DNA of 64,000 nt from Burkholderiaceae bacterium (GTDB lineage: Bacteria > Pseudomonadota > Gammaproteobacteria > Burkholderiales > Burkholderiaceae_C). How positions within the stretch are numbered: position 1 is the stretch's first letter; every line of letters begins with the position of its first letter. The stretch is taken from assembly GCA_024235915.1 (NCBI GenBank), contig JACKLO010000008.1:1-64000 (forward strand), in the 5' to 3' direction. The position numbers and the translations under genes are program-made. Below are positions 7,223 through 15,731 of this stretch, piece after piece. A model generated the notes under the pieces. It was not told the DNA's origin. It was given only the letters and a program-made list of their open reading frames with translations, and did no database searches.

Positions 7223-9201
7223 CGCGCGCCCTCCCCCGCCAGCACGGGCACGCTGCGCGGCGGGTGCGCCACATCCGGTGCCGTTGCCGGGCGCGTGCGG
7301 CGGTAACGCCGGTCACTGGCCGCCACGGCACCGCCCAGCGCCATCAGCAGGCAGCCACTCCAGATCCAGTCGACGAAGGGCTTGACGTGCACGCGCAGCG
7401 CCCACGCGCCGGGCGCGACCTCCTCGCCCAGCGACACGTACAGGTCGCGCAGCAGGCCGGGCGCGATGGCCGCCTCGGTCATCGGGTTGCGCTGCACGCG
7501 GTAGACGCGCTTCTCGGGATGCATCACCCGCACCGCCTGGCCGTCGCGCAGCACGGTCACGGTGGCCTGCAGGGCGTCGTAGTTCGGGCCGGTGCGCTCG
7601 CGCACGCCGTCGAAGCGGAAGTCCAGGCCGGCGAGGGCCACGACCTGGCCGGGGTGCACCCGCTGGTCGATCTCGAGCTCCCCACTGCGCACGCCGGTGA
7701 CGCCGAAGGTGAAGACCGCCACGCCCAGGTGCGCCAGCATCATGCCGGCCACGGCGCGCGGCAGCTGCCGCAGCTGGCCACGGCGCCACCAGCCGGCCAG
7801 ATCCAGCACGATGCCGGCCACCATCCACAGCACGACGGCCACCCCCAGCAGCGGCAGCGGGCGCAGGCTGCCCAGCGCGGCGTTGATCGCACCGCTGCCG
7901 GCCAAGGCCAACACGGCCGACACCAGCGCCGGCCGGCGCAAGGCCAACAGATCGGCCTCGCGCCTGCGCAGCAGCGGCCCGAAGCCCGCCAGCAGCAGCA
8001 GCGGCAGCATCAGGGGTACGAACACGGCCTCGAAGTACGGCGGGCCCACCGAAATCTTGCCCAGGCCAAGCGCGTCGAGCATCAACGGGTACAGCGTGCC
8101 CAGCAGCACGGTGCCCGTGGCGGCGGCCAGCAGCACGTTGTTCAGCAGCAGGGTCGACTCGCGCGAGACCGGCGCAAAGCGTGCCCCCAGCCCGATGCGC
8201 GGCGCGCGCCAGGCGTACAGCGCCAGGGCGCTGCCGGTCACCACCACCAGGAATCCGAGGATGAACAGGCCGCGCCGCGGGTCGGTGGCGAAGGCGTGCA
8301 CCGACGACAGCACGCCGGAGCGCACGAGGAAGGTGCCCAGCAGCGACAGCGAGAAGGCCAGGATGGCCAGCAGCACGGTCCAGGACTTGAACGCGCCGCG
8401 CTTCTCCGTCACCGCCAGCGAATGGATCAGCGCCGTGCCCAGCAGCCAGGGCATGAAGGACGCGTTCTCCACCGGGTCCCAGAACCACCAGCCGCCCCAG
8501 CCCAGTTCATAGTAGGCCCAGGTGCTGCCCAGCGCGATGCCGATCGTCAGGCAGCACCAGGCCGCGGTCGTCCAGGGCCGCGCCCAGCGGGCCCAGCGGG
8601 CGTCGAGGTCGCCACCGATCAGCGCCGCGATGGCAAAGGCGAAGGCCACCGAGAAGCCCACGTAGCCCATGTAGAGCATCGGTGGGTGCGCCACCATGCC
8701 GGGATCCTGCAGCAGCGGGTTCAGGTCGCGCCCGTCCAGCGGCGCCGGCAACAGGCGGTCGAACGGGTTGGACGTGGTGAGCATGAACAGCAGGAAGCCC
8801 ACCGTGATCCAGCCCATCACCGCCAGGATGCGTGCGCGCAGCACCCCGGGCAGGCCACCGCCGAAGACCGTCACCGCCACCGTCCAGCCGGCGAGCATCG
8901 CCACCCACAGCAGCAGCGAGCCTTCGTGCCCGCCCCAGACACCGGCGATGCGGTAGGCCAGCGGCAGCGCGCGATTCGAGTTCTCCGCCACGTAGACCAG
9001 CGAGAAGTCGTTGCCGACGAAAGCCGCGGCCAGCAGCACCAGCGCCAGGCCGATGGCGAGCGCCTGCGCCTGCGCGGCGCTGGCGCCGAAGCGCATGGCC
9101 AGCCCGTGGCCGCGTGCGGCGCCCCACAGCGGCAGCGTGCCCTGCACCAGGGCGGCCACCAGCGCGCACAGCAACGCCACCTGTCCCAGTTCGGCGAGCA
9201 T
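7219..9201 (-). CDS. ccmF: Haem lyase CcmF/NrfE
   Basis: 660 aa, the usual CcmF length. It is a polytopic membrane protein with the haem-handling WWD motif GGWWFWDPVENASFMP and many transmembrane helices (MLAELGQVALLCALVAALVQG at the start). CcmF ligates haem to CxxCH cysteines of apocytochromes at the outer face of the inner membrane. I placed the start at 9201, where the first helix begins, rather than at a codon 18 residues upstream. It follows the outer-membrane barrel gene by 16 bp and overlaps ccmH. The context suggests a dedicated lyase for the two multihaem cytochromes upstream. Confidence 0.94.
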   Translation of the reverse strand: MLAELGQVALLCALVAALVQGTLPLWGAARGHGLAMRFGASAAQAQALAIGLALVLLAAAFVGNDFSLVYVAENSNRALPLAYRIAGVWGGHEGSLLLWVAMLAGWTVAVTVFGGGLPGVLRARILAVMGWITVGFLLFMLTTSNPFDRLLPAPLDGRDLNPLLQDPGMVAHPPMLYMGYVGFSVAFAFAIAALIGGDLDARWARWARPWTTAAWCCLTIGIALGSTWAYYELGWGGWWFWDPVENASFMPWLLGTALIHSLAVTEKRGAFKSWTVLLAILAFSLSLLGTFLVRSGVLSSVHAFATDPRRGLFILGFLVVVTGSALALYAWRAPRIGLGARFAPVSRESTLLLNNVLLAAATGTVLLGTLYPLMLDALGLGKISVGPPYFEAVFVPLMLPLLLLAGFGPLLRRREADLLALRRPALVSAVLALAGSGAINAALGSLRPLPLLGVAVVLWMVAGIVLDLAGWWRRGQLRQLPRAVAGMMLAHLGVAVFTFGVTGVRSGELEIDQRVHPGQVVALAGLDFRFDGVRERTGPNYDALQATVTVLRDGQAVRVMHPEKRVYRVQRNPMTEAAIAPGLLRDLYVSLGEEVAPGAWALRVHVKPFVDWIWSGCLLMALGGAVAASDRRYRRTRPATAPDVAHPPRSVPVLAGEGAR

Positions 9202-9217
9202 GGTCTCCCCTGCCCGC

Positions 9218-11446
9218 TCAGAACTCGACGCGCGCACCCAGCGCGTAGCTGGCACGGCGGGAGCTTTCGCGGGTGGACGTGGGCGGCGTGTTGCCCGACG
9301 GGTCGGTCAGCACGCGCGTGGCGCTGCCGATCTCGTAGGTCAGCGCCGTCTCCAGCGCCACCTTCTTCCAGCCGCGGTAGGTCACGCGCAGGCCGGGCGT
9401 CCAGCGTTCGCTGCGGCTGCCTTCGGGCGTGCGGTCACGGTAGTACTGCAGCGACGGCTCCACCTGCCAGTCGCTCCACCACCAGGCCGACTGGTTGTAG
9501 GCCAGCAGCAGGCCGTCGAGCTGCGGGCTGCGGATGGTGGTGATCACGCCGACGTGCGTGTCGCGGTCGGACAGCAGGTTCAGGCCGATGAGCTGCGCGG
9601 TGGCACTGACGATGTCGCCTGTGGCGGGCCGGCCGGTCTCGAAGCCGGGCACGTCGGGCACCGGCGGGATGGCGCCGGTGTTGGTCAGGCCCAGGCTCGC
9701 GCCCACCGTCCAGTGCGGGGTCAGCGGCCGCGTCACGCCGGCCTGGGCCTGCGTGACCATGGGCGTCAGCGCGACGATCTGGTCGCGCAGCGCGGCCACC
9801 GTGGTGTTGGCCAGCCGCGGCGCGATGCGCGCGAAGATCACGCCGGGTTGGGTGGGGTCCTCGAAGGTCAGCGCGTTGCCCAGCGACAGCGGGGCCAGGG
9901 CGCGCCGGTCGTAGAGCAGCGTGTAGACGGTGTTGTCCTCGGCCACGTGCGTGCCCTGCACGCTCACGGCGTTCATGGCACCGAAGGCCACGTCGTAGTC
10001 GAACTGCGAGAATACCGATGTGCCGCCGGAAAACCACCGCAGGTCCAGGCCCACGGCGCGCCGGTCGACCTCGCCGTCGATGCGCTGCTCGATGGCGTAG
10101 AGCGACCCGCCCAATGCGCCGACCACACGGTCCTGCTCGACGCGCAGGCCGTAGAAATGGCGTTGGGTGTCGAACAGCTGTTCGGCCGGCACGCCGGCCA
10201 CCGCGCCCAGGCGCAGCTTGCCGATGGGGGTGACATAGCCCTGCACCCCGTCGAAACGCCCCATGACGCCACCGCCGGTGGGCGATTGCCGGCCCAGCCG
10301 CACACCCCAACCCGCCTTCAGCGCACGGTGGTCGAAGTAGGCGGCCGACAGGCGGTTCCGGCTCTTTTCCGGACGTTCCAGGTCGCGTGTGTAGGCGTTG
10401 CGGAAGACGACGCGCTGGTCCTCGTCGTCGGTGCGGCGCCGCCAGGACAGGTCGGCCGCGCCCACCACCTGGCTGGCGCGATCGCTGGTGAACTGCGCCT
10501 CGCCCACGGTCGGTGGCAGGCCGGCGATGGGGGAATCCTGGAAGTCCTGGCTGCGCAGCTGGCCGTTGCCGCCGTACCAGTTCAGCGCCACGGAGGCATC
10601 GAGCGTGGTGTCGTCCCGCCGTTCCGGCTCGGCCACCTTGGGTGGGACCTCCGGCTTCGCCGCCTCGGCCGGCAGCGCGGCCAGCCGCTGGCGGACGCGG
10701 TCGCTGTCCTCACCCTGCGGGTACAGGCGCAGGAAGGTCTCGTACTCGGCCCGCGCGCGGCGGGTGTCGCCCAGGGCCAGCCAGGCGTCGCCGGCCAGGG
10801 CCTGGGCCGGCCGGGTGGACGCGTTCGGCGGCAGGTCCAGCAGGGCGTTCAGGCCATCGAGCGCCAGGCGGTGAGAACCCGCGGCCATGGCCTGCGTGGC
10901 GTTGTCCAGCAGCGCCTTGGCCTGGGCTTCGGTGTCACCGCTGGCCGCAGCCGATGCCATCGGCGCGGGCCGTGCAGCCGGTGCAGGGGCTGCGCCGGCC
11001 AGCCGTTCGCCGCGGCCGGGCAGCAGGATCTCGATGGCCCGGTTGTCCGCCCCCTGCCGCACGCGCACGGCGCCGGGTTCGCCCAGGCGCAGCACGATGC
11101 GGCGTTCGCGGTCGGCCTGCCCCGGTTCGTCGGTCAGGCGCAGGCGATCGAGGCCCTTGAGGTGATCCAGCGCCAGCAGCTGGCTGCCGGGGCCGATCTC
11201 GCGGTTGGTGGTGCTCACCAGCTGGTAGACGACGAGCACGGTATCGCCAGCGGCGGTGGCGATCTGGCGCTGGAACTGCACCTCGGTGGCGAACTGCAGC
11301 GCCAGCACGGCGGCATCACCCTCGCGCCGCACCTGCACCTGGTCGACGACGAAGGCGGCTTGCGCCGGCAGCGCGGCCGCAGCCAGACAGACGGAGACGG
11401 TGAGCGCCCTGGGCATCAGGGGCAAGGCAAGTCGTTGGGTGGGCAT
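9218..11446 (-). CDS. Predicted outer-membrane beta-barrel protein of the multihaem cytochrome operon
   Basis: 742 aa. A signal peptide ends near PAQAAF. Residues 30-140 form a beta-rich, AMIN-like region, and about 150-255 are TPR-like helices (GDAWLALGDTRRARAEYETFLRLYP). The rest is a long series of amphipathic strands ending in a C-terminal Phe (YALGARVEF), the outer-membrane insertion signal. It lies directly between two multihaem cytochrome genes and ccmF, so by analogy with porin-cytochrome conduits it may sheath a haem wire through the outer membrane. I do not recognise it as MtrB or PioB by motif. The start at 11446 is preceded by GGGAG; an in-frame ATG at 11416 is an alternative. Confidence 0.75.
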   Translation of the reverse strand: MPTQRLALPLMPRALTVSVCLAAAALPAQAAFVVDQVQVRREGDAAVLALQFATEVQFQRQIATAAGDTVLVVYQLVSTTNREIGPGSQLLALDHLKGLDRLRLTDEPGQADRERRIVLRLGEPGAVRVRQGADNRAIEILLPGRGERLAGAAPAPAARPAPMASAAASGDTEAQAKALLDNATQAMAAGSHRLALDGLNALLDLPPNASTRPAQALAGDAWLALGDTRRARAEYETFLRLYPQGEDSDRVRQRLAALPAEAAKPEVPPKVAEPERRDDTTLDASVALNWYGGNGQLRSQDFQDSPIAGLPPTVGEAQFTSDRASQVVGAADLSWRRRTDDEDQRVVFRNAYTRDLERPEKSRNRLSAAYFDHRALKAGWGVRLGRQSPTGGGVMGRFDGVQGYVTPIGKLRLGAVAGVPAEQLFDTQRHFYGLRVEQDRVVGALGGSLYAIEQRIDGEVDRRAVGLDLRWFSGGTSVFSQFDYDVAFGAMNAVSVQGTHVAEDNTVYTLLYDRRALAPLSLGNALTFEDPTQPGVIFARIAPRLANTTVAALRDQIVALTPMVTQAQAGVTRPLTPHWTVGASLGLTNTGAIPPVPDVPGFETGRPATGDIVSATAQLIGLNLLSDRDTHVGVITTIRSPQLDGLLLAYNQSAWWWSDWQVEPSLQYYRDRTPEGSRSERWTPGLRVTYRGWKKVALETALTYEIGSATRVLTDPSGNTPPTSTRESSRRASYALGARVEF

Positions 11447-11455
11447 TGGAACGGG

Positions 11456-13924
11456 TCACTCCCAGCGGGTGTACGGCGTGCCCTCGCGGCCCAATGGCCG
11501 GTGGCACCCGGATTGCGAACAGTCGGTGACGCCGGTGGAACGCTCGTGCGTCAGCGACTTCTTCTCCATGTCGCCGAGCCAGGCGGTCGAGCGGTCGTGG
11601 CAGGCCTTGCACCAGCCGGCGCCGTTGCCCTGGCTGTTGTTGTGGTTCATGCGCATGCCGCCCCAGCTGGTGGTGCTGGTGTGGCAGGCATTGCAGTCCA
11701 TGCTGGCGCCGGCCAGCAGCTGCACCTCGGGGATGTGGTTCGAAGGCTTGGCGGTGGCGCCAGCTCCGGCGAAGGCCCCACCGTGGCAGGACTTGCAACT
11801 CGCGGTGGTCACGACACTGTGGTTCATGGCCACCGAGGCGGTCCACGACGTCTGCGAGCGGTGGCAGCTGTCGCAGCGCGCCGTGCCCACGGGCACCGGG
11901 ATGTGGTTGGCCGGCTTGCCGGTGGCGGTGCTGCCGTTGTGGCAGGTGTCGCAGGTGCCGGTGCCCACGGCGTTGGCCGGCGAGTGGGCGAAGTTGACGT
12001 TCGACCAGCTGCTGGTGCTCTTGTGGCAGCTCTCGCAGTTCCCGGTGACCGTGGCGTGCAAGGCGTTGTTGGGCTTGCCGGTTGCATCCGGGTAGGCGCC
12101 GCTGTGGCATGTGGCACAGCTGTTGCCGATGCTGTAGTTGGCGTGCACGCGCGCGCCGGTCCAGCTGGTGGTGCCGTTCTTGTGGCAGCCGTCGCAGTTG
12201 GCCGCGGCAGTGACGGGCACGGCGGTGTAGGGCACGTGCGTGGCCGGCTTGCCGTCGGCCGGCGGGAAGGCGCCGCTGTGGCAGCTGGCGCACTGCGCCG
12301 TCACCGGCACCTGGGTGTGGTTCCACTTCGTGGGCGTCCAGCCGGTGGTGCCGTGGCAGCTGTAGCAGCTCGCCGCGCCGGTGGGGATGTGCGTGCCCGG
12401 CTTGCCGGTGGCCGCGCTGCCGTTGTGGCAGCTCGCACAGTTGGTCGCGGCGTTGAACGTGCTGTGGTCCACGCGCGCCGATCCCCAGTTGCTGGTGCTC
12501 TTGTGGCAGCTCTCGCAGTTGCCGGTGACGCCTGCGTGCAGCGCATCGCTGGGCTTGCCCACGGCATCGGGATACGCGCCACTGTGGCAGGTGGCGCAGC
12601 TGGTGCCGATGCTGAAATTGGCGTGCACGCGCGCACCGGTCCAGCTGGTGGTGCCGTTCTTGTGGCAGCCGTCGCAGTTGGCCGCGGCGGTGACAGGCAC
12701 GGCGGTGTAGGGCACGTGCGTGGTCGGCTTGCCGTCGGCCGGCGGGAAGGCACCACTGTGGCAGCTGGCGCACTGCGCCGTCACCGGCACCTGGGTGTGG
12801 TTCCACTTCGTGGGCGTCCAGCCGGTGGTGCCGTGGCAGCTGTAGCAGCTCGCCGCGCCGGTGGGGATGTGCGTGCCCGGCTTGCCGGTGGCCGCGCTGC
12901 CGTTGTGGCAGCTCGCACAGTTGGTCGCGGCGTTGAACGTGCTGTGGTCCACGCGCGCCGATCCCCAGTTGCTGGTGCTCTTGTGGCAGCTCTCGCAGTT
13001 GCCGGTGACGCCGGCGTGCAGCGCATCGGTGGGCTTGCCCACGGCATCGGGATACGCACCACTGTGGCAGCTCGCGCAACTGGTGCCGATGCTGAAGTTG
13101 GCGTGCACGCGCGCGCCGGTCCAGCTGGTGGTGCCGTTCTTGTGGCAGCCGTCGCAGTTGGCCGCGGCGGTGACGGGCACGGCGGTGTACGGCACGTGCG
13201 TGGTCGGCTTGCCATCGGCCGGCGGGAAGGCGCCGCTGTGGCAGCTGGTGCACTGGCCGGTGACCAGGGTCTGGGTGTGGTCGAACCGCGTGGGCGTCCA
13301 GCGGCTCGTCGAGCCGTGGCAGCTGTCGCAGCTGCTGGCGGTGCCGGTGGGGATGTGCTGCGCGTTCTTGCCGGTGGCGCGCGCGCCGTTGTGGCAGGTC
13401 TGGCAGGTGCCGGGCACGACGCCGGCATGGTCGAAGCCACGCGCCGGCAGCCAGGCGTTGCTGCGGTGGCAGCTGTCACAGGATGCGGTGGTCGGGATGT
13501 GCTGCGCCGTCTTGCCTTCGGTGATCACGCCGTTGTGGCAGGTCTGGCAGGTGCCTGGCACCACGCCGATGTGCCGGAAGCGCGCGCCGCTGAAGGTGCT
13601 GGTGCCGTGGCAGCTGTCGCAGGTCTGCTGCGTGGGCAGGTGCGTGGGCGACATCACGGTGTTGCCGGCCGACAGGCGACGGCCGGGCGCGTGGCAGGAG
13701 GCACAGTCGCGCGGCGTGCCACGCAGCACGCCGCCTTGGTGGCAGGACTCGCAGCGGGCGCGCGCATGGGCGTCCTGCAGGGGGAAGCCGGTGGCCAGGT
13801 GGTCGAAGCTGCTGGTGGCGCCGGTCTGGGCCAGGGCCGGCAGGGTCACCACGCTCATCGACAGCAGGATCAGCGCGAGGAGCCACCGCCACAACGTGAA
13901 GGTCGGGCGTATCCGGGTCGTCAT
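11456..13924 (-). CDS. Secreted multihaem cytochrome c, 28 CxxCH plus one CX4CH
   Basis: 822 aa. The signal peptide is cleaved near LPALAQT and there is no lipobox. I count 28 CxxCH haem motifs plus one CX4CH (CSQSGCH) near the C-terminus, and His residues in repeated positions (FDH, WNHTQ, RVDHS) could be distal ligands. The middle is built from repeats of about 160 aa (six haems), and their DNA is almost identical in places (see the repeat at 12121). The start at 13924 overlaps the stop of the 24-haem gene by ATGA. It probably acts as a periplasmic or extracellular electron wire with the barrel protein encoded downstream. The substrate or terminal acceptor is unknown. Confidence 0.9.
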   Translation of the reverse strand: MTTRIRPTFTLWRWLLALILLSMSVVTLPALAQTGATSSFDHLATGFPLQDAHARARCESCHQGGVLRGTPRDCASCHAPGRRLSAGNTVMSPTHLPTQQTCDSCHGTSTFSGARFRHIGVVPGTCQTCHNGVITEGKTAQHIPTTASCDSCHRSNAWLPARGFDHAGVVPGTCQTCHNGARATGKNAQHIPTGTASSCDSCHGSTSRWTPTRFDHTQTLVTGQCTSCHSGAFPPADGKPTTHVPYTAVPVTAAANCDGCHKNGTTSWTGARVHANFSIGTSCASCHSGAYPDAVGKPTDALHAGVTGNCESCHKSTSNWGSARVDHSTFNAATNCASCHNGSAATGKPGTHIPTGAASCYSCHGTTGWTPTKWNHTQVPVTAQCASCHSGAFPPADGKPTTHVPYTAVPVTAAANCDGCHKNGTTSWTGARVHANFSIGTSCATCHSGAYPDAVGKPSDALHAGVTGNCESCHKSTSNWGSARVDHSTFNAATNCASCHNGSAATGKPGTHIPTGAASCYSCHGTTGWTPTKWNHTQVPVTAQCASCHSGAFPPADGKPATHVPYTAVPVTAAANCDGCHKNGTTSWTGARVHANYSIGNSCATCHSGAYPDATGKPNNALHATVTGNCESCHKSTSSWSNVNFAHSPANAVGTGTCDTCHNGSTATGKPANHIPVPVGTARCDSCHRSQTSWTASVAMNHSVVTTASCKSCHGGAFAGAGATAKPSNHIPEVQLLAGASMDCNACHTSTTSWGGMRMNHNNSQGNGAGWCKACHDRSTAWLGDMEKKSLTHERSTGVTDCSQSGCHRPLGREGTPYTRWE
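12121..13240 (-). repeat. Tandem 480-bp coding repeat inside the 29-haem cytochrome gene
   Basis: The sequence recurs at a period of exactly 480 bp (160 codons, six haem motifs): 12121-12600, 12601-13080 and a partial third copy from 13081. Bases 12301-12540 and 12781-13020 appear identical and the rest differs by few substitutions, implying recent tandem duplication or ongoing gene conversion. Copy number could vary between strains by recombination without breaking the frame. Confidence 0.9.
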
Positions 13925-15723
13925 CGTGTCCCCTCCCCTGTGCGCTGCACGGTGCCGGCGCGGCGGTGCAGACGCTGCCAGTCGGTCGTCACGTGGCACT
14001 GGTCGCAGCGCGTGCCGAAGGCGCCGTCGTGGCGATCGTCCTGGCGATGGCAGGTGACACAGTCGCTGCCCACGGGTGCGATCGCCTGCCCTGCCGGCGC
14101 CGGTGCGCGATGACAGGACGTGCAGGCCAGTGGCTGGTGCGCGCCGTCGAGCGCGAAGCGCGTGCGCCGGTCGTGGTCGAAGCGCCACAGGCGCCAGTCG
14201 CGCGTGTTGTGGCAGCTTTCGCAGGCCGCACCCAGCGTGCCGCGGTGCGTGTCGTCGGCGCGGTGGCAGGACAGGCAATCCCGCGGCGCATCGCGGTAGC
14301 GCGGCGTGCGGTGGCAATCGCTGCAGGCCACGCCGACATGGCGGCCGGTCAGCGCGAAGCGCGCCTGGGCGTGGTCGTAGCGCACGCCGGTCCAGCGGGT
14401 TTCGGTGTGGCAGCTGTCGCAGCGCTCGCCGACCTGGCCCTCGTGCTTGTCGTCGGCCCTGTGGCAGGCGATGCACTGCGAAGGCGTCTCGCGGTAGCGG
14501 GTGTCGCGGTGGCAGTCACTGCAGGTGACGTCGCGGTGCGCGCCGCGCAGGGCAAACCGCGCGGTCGCGTGGTCGAAGCGGTCGACCTTCTTCCAGCCGG
14601 CCTCCACGTGGCAGCTGTCGCAGCGATCGCCCAGGGTCGGTTCGTGCCGGTCGTCCGCCCGATGGCAGGCCACGCAGCGCTGGTCGGTCACCTGGTACTG
14701 GCCGGGCGTGGTGTGGCAGCCGGTGCAACGCGCGTCACGGTGCAGGCCGCGCAACGGGTAGCGCGTGCGGTCGTGGTCGAAGCGCGCCACGTCCGTCCAA
14801 CGCTGTTCCTGGTGGCAAGCGCCGCACTCGCGGCCCAGGCTGCCCTCGTGCTTGTCGTCGGCCCGGTGGCAGTCGACGCAGGCGGTGGGCGTCTTCGTCG
14901 TGTACAGCGGCGTTTTGTGACAGCTGGTGCAGTTGGCCTGACGGTGGGCGCCACGCAGCTCGAATCGCGTGTCGCGCTCGTGCCGGAAGCGGCTGGGCTT
15001 CCAGGCCTGGGCGTCGTGGCAGGTTTCGCATTTCTCGCCGAAGCGGCCCTGGTGACCCTTGGGCGACTGGTCGTCGGCGCGGTGGCAGGCCACACAGGTT
15101 TCCGGCGCGTCGGCGAACACGGCGCTCTTGTGGCAGCTGTCGCAACGGGCGTCGACGTGCTTGCCACGCAGCGGAAAGCGCGTCTTGTCGTGTTCGACCT
15201 TGGTGTCGCGCCAGCCGGTCTCGGTGTGGCAGTCGGCGCAGGTGCTGCCCAGGCTGCCCTTGTGCACGTCGTCCTGGGTGTGGCAGGCCTGACACGTTTG
15301 CGGTGCCTCGCGCCACTTGCGCCCCGGGGCGTGGCAGGACGCACACTTCACGTCGCGGTGCAGACCGCGCAGCGTGTAGTCCGTCTTGGCGTGGTCGAAG
15401 GTCGCCGTGTCCAGCACCACGATGCGCGCTGTCCGGCCCTTGTGGTCGGTGTGGCAGCTGCGGCAGGCCTGGGGGTCCAGTCGACCGTGGAAGCCCTTGC
15501 GCGTGCGCATGTCAGCCCCGACGTCCTTGTGACAGTCCATGCACAGCCGGTCCTGCGCCTGGCGGTCGAAGCGCACGTGGCACGCAGCACAGTCGTCCTC
15601 CCACTTGGCATGCCCTGCGATCACGTCGCCCGGTCGAAGCACCGACTCGAGCGACTGCGCTCGGACTGCTGACGTGACCAAGAACAGGCACAGGAGAAGG
15701 AACCATCGCCATGTGCTGCTCAC
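13921..15723 (-). CDS. Secreted 24-haem cytochrome c
   Basis: 600 aa with 24 CxxCH motifs counted by eye. A three-haem unit of about 70 aa recurs, built around CHRADDKHEG, FDHDRTR and PLRGLHRD, and the conserved His in FDH and LRGxH are likely distal ligands. The signal peptide ends near AVRAQS. I chose a GTG start at 15723 (VSSTWRWFLLLCLF) because the frame upstream overlaps the preceding gene and the hydrophobic core begins there. It lies 8 bp after the cytochrome b-like gene and overlaps the 29-haem gene. It would pass electrons from the inner membrane through the periplasm; that role is inferred from gene order. Confidence 0.9.
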   Translation of the reverse strand: MSSTWRWFLLLCLFLVTSAVRAQSLESVLRPGDVIAGHAKWEDDCAACHVRFDRQAQDRLCMDCHKDVGADMRTRKGFHGRLDPQACRSCHTDHKGRTARIVVLDTATFDHAKTDYTLRGLHRDVKCASCHAPGRKWREAPQTCQACHTQDDVHKGSLGSTCADCHTETGWRDTKVEHDKTRFPLRGKHVDARCDSCHKSAVFADAPETCVACHRADDQSPKGHQGRFGEKCETCHDAQAWKPSRFRHERDTRFELRGAHRQANCTSCHKTPLYTTKTPTACVDCHRADDKHEGSLGRECGACHQEQRWTDVARFDHDRTRYPLRGLHRDARCTGCHTTPGQYQVTDQRCVACHRADDRHEPTLGDRCDSCHVEAGWKKVDRFDHATARFALRGAHRDVTCSDCHRDTRYRETPSQCIACHRADDKHEGQVGERCDSCHTETRWTGVRYDHAQARFALTGRHVGVACSDCHRTPRYRDAPRDCLSCHRADDTHRGTLGAACESCHNTRDWRLWRFDHDRRTRFALDGAHQPLACTSCHRAPAPAGQAIAPVGSDCVTCHRQDDRHDGAFGTRCDQCHVTTDWQRLHRRAGTVQRTGEGTR

Positions 15724-15731
15724 CGTCGCGC

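Noticed and set aside
12121..13240. Regular repeats that could look like a CRISPR array
   Set aside because: The period is 480 bp, all in frame in a cytochrome gene, without short direct repeats and unique spacers.
9011..14113. Very long open plus-strand frame opposite the barrel and cytochrome genes
   Set aside because: It mirrors GC-rich third positions of the minus-strand genes; its translation is low-complexity His/Arg/Gly/Val, while the minus strand has signal peptides and haem motifs.
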